Shown: in pieces, positions 53,629-61,018 of the stretch | Layout: every line of letters starts with the position of its first letter | Numbering within the stretch: the first letter of the stretch is position 1 | NCBI GenBank assembly: GCA_964459095.1 | Contig: CAYWKL010000001.1 | Location: 36,934-100,933 of the forward strand | Direction: 5' to 3' | Source: CAYWKL01 sp964459095 | GTDB taxonomy: Bacteria > Patescibacteriota > Microgenomatia > Daviesbacterales > UBA10151 | DNA: 64,000 bases | Program-made: the position numbers and the translations under genes | The notes under the pieces: model-generated | The model's input: the letters and a program-made list of their open reading frames with translations, nothing else | What the model was told of the DNA's origin: nothing | Database searches by the model: none

Positions 53629-53934
53629 TCATTTATAATGTAAGTCTGTTTCCAGATCCTTACCATTAACAGGAATATTTAATGAAAATCCTAGAGCATT
53701 TGCAACAGATGCCCCTATTTTTAAGCCAGTAAAAGAACCAGGTCCCAATTCTACTTCAATTCCTTTTAAATCTTTAAAATTTATATTATTTTTTTCTAAA
53801 AGCTTTTTAATCAAAGGTAAAAGTACTTGTGAGCCATACTTGTTTTCATCAAATAAACTATCTAGAGCTCTCTCCCCTTTTTTCAGAAAAACTTTAATTA
53901 CATTCCTATCGCTTGAGTCAATCCTTAAAACCAT
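53629..53934 (-). CDS. tsaB: TsaB-like protein, N-terminal half only
   Basis: A 101-residue protein matching the first half of TsaB/YeaZ, the scaffold subunit for threonylcarbamoyl-adenosine (t6A37) tRNA modification. LRIDSSDRNVIKVFLKK replaces the usual AIDTS start, and GIEVELGPGSFTGLKIGASV is the strongly conserved G-P-G-S-F-T-G-[LI]-[RK]-I-G motif. Full-length TsaB is about 220 residues; the second lobe is missing and the frame ends with LETDLHYK. There is no sign of a frameshift into a downstream remnant. It may be a naturally reduced TsaB or a decayed gene. Confidence 0.8.
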   Translation of the reverse strand: MVLRIDSSDRNVIKVFLKKGERALDSLFDENKYGSQVLLPLIKKLLEKNNINFKDLKGIEVELGPGSFTGLKIGASVANALGFSLNIPVNGKDLETDLHYK

Positions 53935-53951
53935 GTTCAGATTCTACCACT

Positions 53952-54335
53952 TTAGGCTCTAGTTTTTACAACCTGGAAAAAGTTTCCATCTGAATCCTCA
54001 AAAGTAGCAATATGACCATAGTTTTCTACATGATAAATGTCTTGAATCAGTTTAACCCCTGCTTCTTTTAGTTCTTTAACTTTTTTCTCAATATCAGAAA
54101 CCTCAAAATTTATTATCGCTCTTTTTGGCTCTTTTGCTTTGCCTTTAATATCTGCGTGGTCAACTATATAAAACCCTGCTCCTTCTTTAAATTCAAATCC
54201 AAAAAGTGCTGTTTCCCCATGTTCTCCCATTTCTGCCTCCACAGTCTGAGTTAAACCAACCTTTTCCCTATAAAATTTAGCTAAGCTTTTTGCATCCTCA
54301 CTAAACAAAGTTACAGACTCTATTCCTAAAACCAT
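53952..54335 (-). CDS. VOC family (glyoxalase/bleomycin-resistance fold) protein
   Basis: A 127-residue protein with two beta-alpha-beta-beta-beta repeats: GIESVTLFSEDAKSLAKFYR near the start, then AIINFEVSDIEKKVKELKEA and GHIATFEDSDGNFFQVVK at the end. The FxDxDGNxFxxV ending is typical of VOC proteins, which include glyoxalase I and many dioxygenases; substrate is unknown. The ATG at 54335 was chosen because a strong AAGGAGGTG ribosome-binding site lies just upstream; an in-frame GTG at 54344 is inside that site. Confidence 0.87.
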   Translation of the reverse strand: MVLGIESVTLFSEDAKSLAKFYREKVGLTQTVEAEMGEHGETALFGFEFKEGAGFYIVDHADIKGKAKEPKRAIINFEVSDIEKKVKELKEAGVKLIQDIYHVENYGHIATFEDSDGNFFQVVKTRA

Positions 54336-54343
54336 TCTTTTCA

Positions 54344-54351
54344 CCTCCTTT
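54344..54351 (-). promoter_or_regulatory. Strong Shine-Dalgarno site of the VOC gene
   Basis: AAAGGAGGTG on the minus strand, about 6-7 bases before ATG 54335. It decides the start and contrasts with the absence of such a site at the leaderless-looking genes. Confidence 0.8.
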
Positions 54352-54433
54352 AAAAATTTTTGTCCTTTGAGATTACTTTATCTTCTTTTAATAGTAAATA
54401 CAGCAAAACAATCTTCTGGATTACTTAGCTTTA

Positions 54434-54446
54434 CACCCCCGGGGTG
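54434..54446. repeat. 13-bp CACCCCCGGGGTG palindrome
   Basis: A perfect palindrome around a central C, in the divergent gap between the VOC gene and prfB. It shares TTAGCTTTACACC on its left with the end of the rmlD-like gene (49028-49040). Confidence 0.5.
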
Positions 54447-54453
54447 GAATAGG

Positions 54454-54486
54454 TTGACACCTGCGGAGTGAGTTGTTTGTTATAAT
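54454..54486 (+). promoter_or_regulatory. Candidate leaderless promoter of prfB
   Basis: TATAAT at 54481-54486 is six bases before the ATG at 54493. The nearest TTGACA (54454-54459) is 21 bases upstream, too far for a normal spacer, and it overlaps the element CACCTGCGGAGTG (54458-54470). The -10 box is convincing and the -35 is not. Confidence 0.5.
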
Positions 54487-54492
54487 TTCTCC

Positions 54493-55563
54493 ATGGATGA
54501 AGTAAAGCAACAGCTCAATGATTTAAAATCTAGGTTTGAGAAAGTTAAGCAGAAGTTTGATACTGATACCTTAAAAAAAGAAATTAGAGAGCTTGAGGCT
54601 AAAACTATAAAGACTGGATTTTGGTCTGACCAAGATTCTGCTAAAAAAGTTTCTAAAGAACTCTCGCAAAAACAAAACGAGTTAGCCACATTAGAACAAT
54701 TATCATCAAGAATCCAAAATGCTGTGGAAATTTCAAATGAACCTTCTATGGAGGAGGATTTAAAAAAAGAAATTTCCGAAATTGACAAATCTTTATCAGA
54801 CTTTGAATTAAAATTATTTATGTCGAAGCCCGCAGACGCCTCAGAGGCTATTTTATCTATCCACTCTGGCGCTGGAGGAGTTGAGGCCATGGACTGGGCT
54901 GCAATGCTCTCTAGAATGTACCAGCGATATTTTGAGAAAAAAGGTTGGGAATTTGAAATCTCAGATGAATCCCCAGGGGAGGAAGCAGGCTTTAAGTCTA
55001 TTTCTATGATAATTCATGAGCCTTTTTCTTTTGGACTGCTACGGCATGAGGCAGGAACCCACAGATTAGTTAGGAAGTCTCCTTTTAATGCTGATAAATT
55101 AAGGCAGACATCTTTTGCTTTAGTAGAGGTGCTCCCTGTTATTGAAGATACAAGTGAAGTTGAGATAAACCCTGAAGATATTGAGTTTGAATCTTTTAGA
55201 TCAGGAGGTAAAGGAGGACAAAATGTAAATAAAGTTAGCACTGCTGTAAGGCTAAAACATAAATTATCTGGAATCACAGTAACAGCCCAAACTGAAAGAT
55301 CTCAGCTTCAAAATAGAGAAAATGCAATGGAACATCTTAGAGCAAAACTTTGGTTAAAAAAACAGGAAGAGGAAAAAGAAAAAGAAAATCAGCTGAAAGG
55401 TGGAAAAACAATGGGCACCTGGGGAACTCAAATCAGATCTTATGTTCTACACCCATATCATATGGTAAAAGACTTAAGGACAAAAAAGGAAACCTCTGAT
55501 ACAGATAGCGTTCTAGATGGTGATCTTGACTCCTTTATAGAAGCAGAAGTTACAAAGCTTTAG
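54493..55563 (+). CDS. prfB: Peptide chain release factor 2
   Basis: A 356-residue class I release factor that ends translation at UGA and UAA. The anticodon-like element is SPF (RKSPFNADKLR), which marks RF2 rather than RF1, and the peptidyl-transferase motif is GGKGGQNVNKVSTAVRLKH (GGQ at about 241-243). The N-terminal coiled coil is complete in a single frame, so there is no E. coli-type programmed frameshift. The presence of RF2 and frequent TGA stops show the standard code, excluding the UGA-recoded CPR lineages. Confidence 0.96.
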   Translation: MDEVKQQLNDLKSRFEKVKQKFDTDTLKKEIRELEAKTIKTGFWSDQDSAKKVSKELSQKQNELATLEQLSSRIQNAVEISNEPSMEEDLKKEISEIDKSLSDFELKLFMSKPADASEAILSIHSGAGGVEAMDWAAMLSRMYQRYFEKKGWEFEISDESPGEEAGFKSISMIIHEPFSFGLLRHEAGTHRLVRKSPFNADKLRQTSFALVEVLPVIEDTSEVEINPEDIEFESFRSGGKGGQNVNKVSTAVRLKHKLSGITVTAQTERSQLQNRENAMEHLRAKLWLKKQEEEKEKENQLKGGKTMGTWGTQIRSYVLHPYHMVKDLRTKKETSDTDSVLDGDLDSFIEAEVTKL

Positions 55564-55566
55564 GTA

Positions 55567-55594
55567 TTGTTTAACTCTACATTTTTGTTACAAT
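55567..55594 (+). promoter_or_regulatory. Candidate promoter for the ftsEX operon
   Basis: TTGTTT (55567-55572), 16 bases, then TACAAT (55589-55594), 17 bases before the ATG at 55612. The match is partial; it sits in the only gap before the small protein and ftsEX. Confidence 0.4.
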
Positions 55595-55611
55595 ATTAGT
55601 TACATCTAAAA

Positions 55612-56052
55612 ATGGAAGAGACTCCGCAATCACAAAACCAGTTTTTTTTAAAAAAATTTAAATTGTCCAACTGGGCTCAGGTTTTAGGAATAGTTATTCT
55701 AGTCTCTTTGATTGCAGGGGTGGGGACAGGATATTTATTAGCCTCCACTGGGGGCAATAAATTTGCTACAATAAATTTGAGTGCTACCCCAAAAACCCCA
55801 ACCCAAGACACAAAAACATTTAGAGATTTTGCTGAGGGTAAAATCCAAAAAAGGCCGGCCCCAAAAAATCCTAGTGAATATGTTGAAGGAACACACTTTT
55901 TAATAAGGGCGGGTGCAGTGCCAGTTGCATTAACCTCATCTGTTGTTGACCTAACTCAGTTTGAAGGAAAAGAGGTAAAAGTATTTGGGGAAACACAAAA
56001 AGCAATTGAAGAAGGCTGGTTAATGGATGTTGGTATGGTTGAAGAAAAATAA
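55612..56052 (+). CDS. Single-pass membrane protein of unknown function, upstream of ftsE
   Basis: A 146-residue protein: a short cytosolic leader, one membrane helix (~22-46, VLGIVILVSLIAGVGTGYLL), a Pro/Thr-rich linker, and a small outside domain (~95-146) with FLIRAGAVPVALTSSVVDLT and GKEVKVFGETQKAIEEGWLMD, which looks like a small beta-barrel (OB-like) fold. I do not recognise a named family. It is three bases ahead of ftsE, so it may be a division-associated factor, but that is inference from position. Confidence 0.8.
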   Translation: MEETPQSQNQFFLKKFKLSNWAQVLGIVILVSLIAGVGTGYLLASTGGNKFATINLSATPKTPTQDTKTFRDFAEGKIQKRPAPKNPSEYVEGTHFLIRAGAVPVALTSSVVDLTQFEGKEVKVFGETQKAIEEGWLMDVGMVEEK

Positions 56053-56055
56053 TGA

Positions 56056-56742
56056 ATGATAATAAAGTTTGAAGATGTTTCTAAAAAATTCAGCTCCAAT
56101 ATTACTGCCTTAGAAGATATTAATTTAAGTTTTAAGGGCGGGGAGTTTGTTTTTGTTGTCGGACCATCGGGTGCAGGAAAATCTACACTACTAAGACTTC
56201 TTTCCAGAGAATACCCTCCAACTACAGGTAAAATTCTAGTGGGGGATATAGATTTAAGTAAGCTTAAGTCTTCAGAAATTCCAAAATATAGAAAAGAGGT
56301 GGGGTTTGTTTTTCAGGATTTTAAACTCTTAGATGATAGGACTGTTTTCGAAAATGTTGCTCTAGCTCTAGAGGTCAGAGAAGTTCCGGAGACAGAAATA
56401 AATAAAGAAGTCGAGAGAATCTTACGGCTTTTCGAGATCTGGGATCGTAAGAGCTTATTTCCCGCGCAGCTTTCTGGTGGGGAAGCACAAAGAACAGCAA
56501 TTGCCCGAGCTATGGTAGGAAAACCCAAAATGCTTTTAGCAGATGAACCAACAGGAGACTTGGACCCTAATACCTCTTGGCAGGTTCTACAGCTTCTCAG
56601 TGAGATTAATTCCTGGGGAACAACAGTAATAATGGCAACTCATAATGTTGAAATCGTTAATACCTTAAAAAGAAGAGTTGTAGTAATAAGAGGAGGCAAA
56701 ATTATAAAAGATAAAAAAGAAGGTAAGTACGAGATTCACTAA
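56056..56742 (+). CDS. ftsE: Cell division ATP-binding protein FtsE
   Basis: A 228-residue ABC ATPase: MIIKFEDVSKKF, Walker A GPSGAGKST (~36-44), Q-loop VGFVFQDFKLL, signature LSGGEAQRTAIARAM, Walker B MLLADEPTGDLD and the switch His in IMATHN. Together with FtsX it forms a membrane complex that gates cell-wall hydrolases at division. It is followed two bases later by ftsX and then by a coiled-coil M23 peptidase, its expected effector. Confidence 0.95.
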   Translation: MIIKFEDVSKKFSSNITALEDINLSFKGGEFVFVVGPSGAGKSTLLRLLSREYPPTTGKILVGDIDLSKLKSSEIPKYRKEVGFVFQDFKLLDDRTVFENVALALEVREVPETEINKEVERILRLFEIWDRKSLFPAQLSGGEAQRTAIARAMVGKPKMLLADEPTGDLDPNTSWQVLQLLSEINSWGTTVIMATHNVEIVNTLKRRVVVIRGGKIIKDKKEGKYEIH

Positions 56743-56744
56743 AA

Positions 56745-57614
56745 ATGATTTATTTTAAATATGCCAAACGTAATATAAGAAGAACACCCTATCAGGCTTT
56801 GGCTGCCTCAATGGTTATGTTTTTAACTTTTTTAGTTTTGAGTGTTTTTTTAATTTTAGCTTATTCCTCACAAACAATTTTGCAATATTATGAGAGCAAA
56901 CCCCAAGCTATAGCTTTTTTCAAAGATAATACAAGCAGTGATGACGTTGAGGCTATAAAAAATGCTCTGACTTCTACAGGCAAAGTAAAATCCTTAAAAT
57001 ATGTCTCAAAAGAGCAGGCTCTAGCTATTTATAGAGAAAGAAACAAAGCGAATCCAACACTTTTAGAACTTGTGACAGCAAATATATTGCCCTCCTCGCT
57101 GGAGATTTCCGCCCTAAATCCAAAAGATTTAGAACCTATAGCAGCAGTTCTAAAACTTGAACCTGTTGTTGACGAGGTTGTTTATCCAAAAGATGTTATA
57201 GATACCCTGAGTCGTGGAACAGAATTGATACGTTTGGTTGGTGGGGCAGCTGTAGGATTTTTAACTATTTTTGCAACATTAATAATCCTTATGGTAATTG
57301 GGTTTAAAATTAGAATTAGAAGGTCGGAAATAGAAATAATGAAGCTTCTTGGAGCTACAAACTGGTTTATCAGGGCTCCTTTTATTTTTGAAGGGATTTT
57401 TTATGCTGTTTTGGGTGCATTTTTTGCCTGGGGTGTTTCTTATCTAATACTTTGGTATTTTTCTCCAATGCTAGAAGGAAGTTTGAGAGAAATAAAACTT
57501 TTTCCTGTATCCCCTCTTTTGATGCTTTCTCTTTTGGGTATTGAGCTTTTAGTTGCACTACTAATAGGTTTAATTGCTTCATATGGTGCTGTGAGACGTC
57601 ACCTAAAGATTTAA
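56745..57614 (+). CDS. ftsX: Cell division permease-like protein FtsX
   Basis: A 289-residue protein with four spans: one near the N-terminus (~20-43), a large outside loop (~44-165) that recruits hydrolase activators, and three C-terminal spans with RIRRSEIEIMKLLGATNWFI, the conserved FtsX/MacB permease motif that couples to FtsE. KRNIRRTPYQALAASMVMFL at the start is typical. It is preceded by ftsE in the same operon. Confidence 0.95.
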   Translation: MIYFKYAKRNIRRTPYQALAASMVMFLTFLVLSVFLILAYSSQTILQYYESKPQAIAFFKDNTSSDDVEAIKNALTSTGKVKSLKYVSKEQALAIYRERNKANPTLLELVTANILPSSLEISALNPKDLEPIAAVLKLEPVVDEVVYPKDVIDTLSRGTELIRLVGGAAVGFLTIFATLIILMVIGFKIRIRRSEIEIMKLLGATNWFIRAPFIFEGIFYAVLGAFFAWGVSYLILWYFSPMLEGSLREIKLFPVSPLLMLSLLGIELLVALLIGLIASYGAVRRHLKI

Positions 57615-57624
57615 CTTTTTTTAA

Positions 57625-58791
57625 ATGTTTAAATTTAACTTTCTAAAAAGGGCCATTGGTTTATCTTTGATCTTTACTTTGGTAGTTTTTTTGATTCCAG
57701 TTTTGGTGTTTGGGTATGNNNNNNNNNNAGACAGACAACTTCAGGAAAAAAAAGAAGAGATAAAAAAAGTAGAAAAACAGAATAAAGAAATAAAAAACCA
57801 GAAGAAAACTCTTGAATCACAACTTCAATATATTGATACTCAGACTAATTTAACTCAGTTAAAAATTGAGCAAACAAAATTTCAAATTGAGAAACTTTCA
57901 AAAGAAATTGATGATTTAGATGGAAGAATTAATAGGCTTTCTAGCAGTGTAGATAATCTTTCTAAAATACTTTTAGAAAGGATTGTTAAAACTTATAAAT
58001 ATAGTAATATTTCCGGCCTAGATTTGGTTTTTTCATCTCAAGGCTTTACTGATTTACTTGAGACCATTAAATATTTACAAATAGTTCAAACCCATGATAA
58101 AAAAGTGCTTTATGAGCTACAAGCCACAAAAACAAGCTTTAATGATCAAAAGATAGATAAAGAGGAGCGGGAGAAGCAGCAAAAAAAACTCCAGGCAGAA
58201 CTTGAAGTTTACTCAACTCAACTAGCTGAGCAAAAAAAAGCAAAAGAGGATTTACTAAAAGTTACCCAAAATGATGAAGTAAGATATCAAGGCTTAATAA
58301 GACAACTTCAGGCTGATATTGCCTCAATCAGCCAAGCTATCTCTAATATCGGTGCCAAAATTGGAGATGTAGGGAAAGGTGATGTTATAGCTAGAATGGG
58401 ATCAACCGGGTGTTCCACAGGTCCACATCTTCATTTTGAAGTTTTTCAGAATGCAAAAGTAGAAGGATCCGCAGTTTCTGGAGAAAGAACAAACCCCCAT
58501 AACTTCTTAGATAATGGTAGCTTAGGGGCGCCGCTTCAAGGTTATCCTGGTGATACCCAAATTACAACAGAGTATGGGGAGGTTTACTTTTTAGGAACAC
58601 ATACAGGTTTAGACATAGCTCCAAAGTCCTACGAGGGAGTAGGAAGACCAATTATGGCTTCAGAAAAAGGTGTAGCTTATGCAACATCTGCTTTATGCCC
58701 ATATCAAATTTCAGGAGGCTCCCCTGTAGGAAAAGGGGTGATTGTTGACCACCAAAGCGGGTTAGTCACACTATATTGGCACATACTTTAA
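57625..58791 (+). CDS. Coiled-coil M23 metallopeptidase, permuted catalytic domain, FtsEX-associated
   Basis: A 388-residue secreted protein with an N-terminal hydrophobic signal/anchor (~8-31), a 10-base N run at residues ~32-35, a long coiled coil (~36-250) like EnvC/PcsB, and a catalytic domain. Here GSTGCSTGPHLHFEV (~257-271), normally the end of M23 domains, comes before THTGLDIA (325-332) and the final LYWHIL (383-388), normally the beginning and middle. The zinc-binding H-x-x-x-D, His and H-x-H elements are all present but in circularly permuted order. It probably cleaves peptidoglycan cross-links when activated by FtsEX. Confidence 0.85.
   Translation: MFKFNFLKRAIGLSLIFTLVVFLIPVLVFGYXXXXDRQLQEKKEEIKKVEKQNKEIKNQKKTLESQLQYIDTQTNLTQLKIEQTKFQIEKLSKEIDDLDGRINRLSSSVDNLSKILLERIVKTYKYSNISGLDLVFSSQGFTDLLETIKYLQIVQTHDKKVLYELQATKTSFNDQKIDKEEREKQQKKLQAELEVYSTQLAEQKKAKEDLLKVTQNDEVRYQGLIRQLQADIASISQAISNIGAKIGDVGKGDVIARMGSTGCSTGPHLHFEVFQNAKVEGSAVSGERTNPHNFLDNGSLGAPLQGYPGDTQITTEYGEVYFLGTHTGLDIAPKSYEGVGRPIMASEKGVAYATSALCPYQISGGSPVGKGVIVDHQSGLVTLYWHIL
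57719..57728. other. Assembly gap (10 N)
   Basis: Ten unknown bases lie inside the M23 gene, just after its signal helix. Ten is not a multiple of three, but the frame reads through with this length, giving four unknown residues; the true length may differ. Confidence 0.95.
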
Positions 58792-58973
58792 AAACTCAAA
58801 AATCAAATGTCAAATGTCAAAATTAGAGGAGTTGAGCGAAGTCACAATCTAGAAAAAATGTGGTGCAGTTGAGTCGAGATAATACTTGGAATGACATCGC
58901 ACGTTGGTACGAAACAAACCCAAGCGAGACGCGTGGAAGGGCGAGCGATTTTTTCAGATGTGACGAGAGAAAA
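58792..58973. other. Intergenic mosaic with short direct repeats
   Basis: 182 bases between convergent ends of the M23 gene and dgkA. It holds CAAATGT twice in tandem (58804-58817), then locally GC-richer stretches such as GCGAGACGCG and GGGCGAGCG. I see no gene, tRNA or T-tailed terminator. It looks like fragments of dispersed repeats. Confidence 0.4.
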
Positions 58974-59324
58974 TTATATTAAGTAAGGCAAAAAGACCAT
59001 TAGACCAATTACGACTGCCATAACCGATACCACTAAAACTGCTCCTGCTGAAATATCTTTAGCTTTTTTAGCTCCTGGGTGATTCTCGCTTGTAAATGAG
59101 TCCACTAAAGCCTCAATAGCAGTGTTTGTAAGCTCAACACTAATTACTACCCCTATTGTTAATGTTAAAATTAGCCACTCCAGTCTGCTTATGTTTAAAA
59201 ACCATCCAAGCACGATAATTGCCAAAGCAATTATTATATGAATTTTTAAGTTTGGCTCTTCTTTTAAAGCAGCAACTATACCTTCATATGCATACTTGAA
59301 TGAAAGCACTCTTTGATTAGTCAT
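58974..59324 (-). CDS. dgkA: Diacylglycerol/undecaprenol kinase family protein (DgkA)
   Basis: A 116-residue protein with three spans. RVLSFKYAYEGIVAALKEEP is the amphipathic N-terminus, and VISVELTNTAIEALVDSF is the conserved active-site E-x-x-N-T-A-I-E motif, followed by the KKAKDISAGAVLV region. In bacteria of Gram-positive type this family phosphorylates undecaprenol, recycling the lipid carrier used for wall and glycan synthesis, which would fit the many lipid-sugar enzymes here. It diverges from the 59374 gene across 49 bases of very AT-rich sequence. Confidence 0.92.
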   Translation of the reverse strand: MTNQRVLSFKYAYEGIVAALKEEPNLKIHIIIALAIIVLGWFLNISRLEWLILTLTIGVVISVELTNTAIEALVDSFTSENHPGAKKAKDISAGAVLVVSVMAVVIGLMVFLPYLI

Positions 59325-59373
59325 TATTCTTCTATATACAATATACTATATTCTATATACTGTTTTCTAACAT

Positions 59374-60867
59374 ATGACTAATTTTTTAAAAAAGAATTTG
59401 CCTTGGATTATACCTTTGGGTTTAATTTTTGCCTTTGGTCTTTATTTTAGAATCTATCGTTTAAATGATCTTTTAGGATTTTATTATGACAGCGCTAGAG
59501 ATGCCCTAGTAGTTTATGAGATCATTAGAAACGGCAAATTCACTTTAATTGGTCCTACAACAGGTATAGAAGGAATATTTTTGGGTCCATTTTATTATTA
59601 TCTTTTAGCTCCAGGGTATTTATTAGGTAATGGGAATCCAGCAACGGCAGCCACGCTTATTGCCACTCTTAATGCTTTGGCAATTTTCCCTATATTTTTT
59701 ACAGGGAAAAAGCTGTTTAACCCTTTAGCAGGCTTAATTGCAGCTTTAATTTTTGGCTTTTCCTGGGACGGGATAACTTTTGCTAGATGGTTAGCTAATC
59801 CTTCTCCTCTCCCTTTTTTTGCAAGCATGATAATCTTAAGTCTAGTACTTTTAAAACAGCAAAAATCAGGGGTTTGGGCATTTGTTTTAGCCTTAAGTCT
59901 AGCGTTTTCACTTCAGCTTGAAGCCGCCTCAGCTGTTTGGTTTATACCTGCAATACTTTTAAGTTTTATACTCTTTAAGATTAAATTGAGCCTAAAGTGG
60001 GCTCTTGTTTCTTTTTTCTCATTTTTGGCAATTTCTTCATTCCAGTTAATTTTTGATTTAAGACATAACTTTCTAATTACTAAAAACATTTATAACTTCC
60101 TTATACAGGAAAAAAGCTTCAGACCTTCTATTTTTGAGGTAATCAGCCAGAGGGTACCATTTTATATAAACACTTATTCACACTCTTTAGGAATAAACCC
60201 GAATTTATTTATTGCAGGACTCGCAGTCTCTATATTAACTATAGCTATTTTTGCAAAGGATAAAGTAAAAGAAGTAAAACCCAATGCCTGGAGAATTGGG
60301 ATACTTCTCCTTTGGATAGCTTCCCCATTGGTAGGCTTAATATTTTATCAGGGTAATAACAATCAGGTATGGAGCTATTATTTATCAGGTAGCTTACCTG
60401 CACTTTATCTAATTTTAGGGTTTGCACTCTCAGTTTGGTTCACAAGGGTTTACTTAATTCCTTTCGCTGCTTTGGTTATTTATTTTTTTCTAAACATAAA
60501 TTTAAACATAACCTTAGGCTATCTTTCACAGGGCTTTCCTGAGAGTGAAACTATCAATTTTTCAAACCAAAAGGCTGCTATTGATGCAGTTTACAAAGAT
60601 GCAAAAGGAGAAAAATTCAATGTTGATGCTTATGTACCTCCTGTTATCCCTTATACTTATGATTATCTTCTACTTTGGTATGGCAAGGGTAAATACGGAT
60701 ACTTGCCTGAAAAAGATAATGTAAGAGTGCTTTATACCATAGAAGAGGTTGATCCCCCTCATCCTGAGAGATTAAAAGCCTTTATTGACCGCCAAAACAC
60801 CTTCTCCTACCCTATAGCCTCCCAAAAATTAGGCGGGATAACAGTAGAAAAAAGAATAAGATACTAA
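59374..60867 (+). CDS. GT39-like GT-C glycosyltransferase, 'GP-YYY' subfamily
   Basis: A 497-residue polytopic enzyme outside the main run. The first loop reads YYDSARDALVVYEIIRNGKF, then GPTTGIEGIFLGPFYYYLLA, with WLANPSPLPFFASMIIL later. It is a close paralogue of 42326-43822. The D-S-A-R-D motif provides the acidic residue expected near the first span. A ~100-residue outside tail ends the protein. A TATACT box lies 12 bases before the ATG. Specificity is unknown. Confidence 0.82.
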   Translation: MTNFLKKNLPWIIPLGLIFAFGLYFRIYRLNDLLGFYYDSARDALVVYEIIRNGKFTLIGPTTGIEGIFLGPFYYYLLAPGYLLGNGNPATAATLIATLNALAIFPIFFTGKKLFNPLAGLIAALIFGFSWDGITFARWLANPSPLPFFASMIILSLVLLKQQKSGVWAFVLALSLAFSLQLEAASAVWFIPAILLSFILFKIKLSLKWALVSFFSFLAISSFQLIFDLRHNFLITKNIYNFLIQEKSFRPSIFEVISQRVPFYINTYSHSLGINPNLFIAGLAVSILTIAIFAKDKVKEVKPNAWRIGILLLWIASPLVGLIFYQGNNNQVWSYYLSGSLPALYLILGFALSVWFTRVYLIPFAALVIYFFLNINLNITLGYLSQGFPESETINFSNQKAAIDAVYKDAKGEKFNVDAYVPPVIPYTYDYLLLWYGKGKYGYLPEKDNVRVLYTIEEVDPPHPERLKAFIDRQNTFSYPIASQKLGGITVEKRIRY

Positions 60868-60884
60868 CCCAAGAGTATGAAGTC

Positions 60885-60911
60885 TACTCTAAGACAACGA
60901 TCATTAGAGTA
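60885..60911. repeat. Inverted repeat with 8-bp arms
   Basis: TACTCTAA (60885-60892) pairs with TTAGAGTA (60904-60911), with an 11-base loop. It lies 18 bases after the GT39-like stop and has no T tract. Confidence 0.5.
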
Positions 60912-60925
60912 AGCGCAATACTCGC

Positions 60926-60966
60926 AAGCCTTGCAGTGCACGAACTTGTGAGAGCACGAAAGGCTT
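60926..60966. repeat. Two-tier hairpin
   Basis: The outer stem is AAGCCTT (60926-60932) with AAGGCTT (60960-60966). The inner stem is GTGC (60936-60939) with GCAC (60954-60957). Together with the preceding inverted repeat it gives two consecutive structures between the GT39-like gene and the sortase promoter. Confidence 0.45.
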
Positions 60967-60990
60967 ATAGTAGATATTATTTCTCTTTTT

Positions 60991-60999
60991 TGATATAAT
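60991..60999 (+). promoter_or_regulatory. Extended -10 promoter of the sortase gene
   Basis: TGATATAAT: a TG, one base, then a perfect TATAAT (60994-60999), 19 bases before ATG 61019. The -35 region is poor, as is usual with extended -10 promoters. It rules out the longer frame starting at 60998. Confidence 0.6.
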
Positions 61000-61018
61000 G
61001 CCCTTGTATTTTCTCATT

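Noticed and set aside
54493..54600. Programmed +1 frameshift of RF2
   Set aside because: The N-terminal coiled coil reads through in one frame from the ATG with no internal TGA, so no frameshift is needed.
54480..54890. 136-codon minus-strand open frame
   Set aside because: Antisense shadow of prfB, Ser-rich and without family features.
58804..58817. CRISPR-like tandem repeat
   Set aside because: Only two copies of a 7-base unit with no spacers; not an array.
60868..60990. Possible tRNA in the gap before the sortase
   Set aside because: The stems do not make a cloverleaf, and no acceptor, T-loop or anticodon arrangement is visible.
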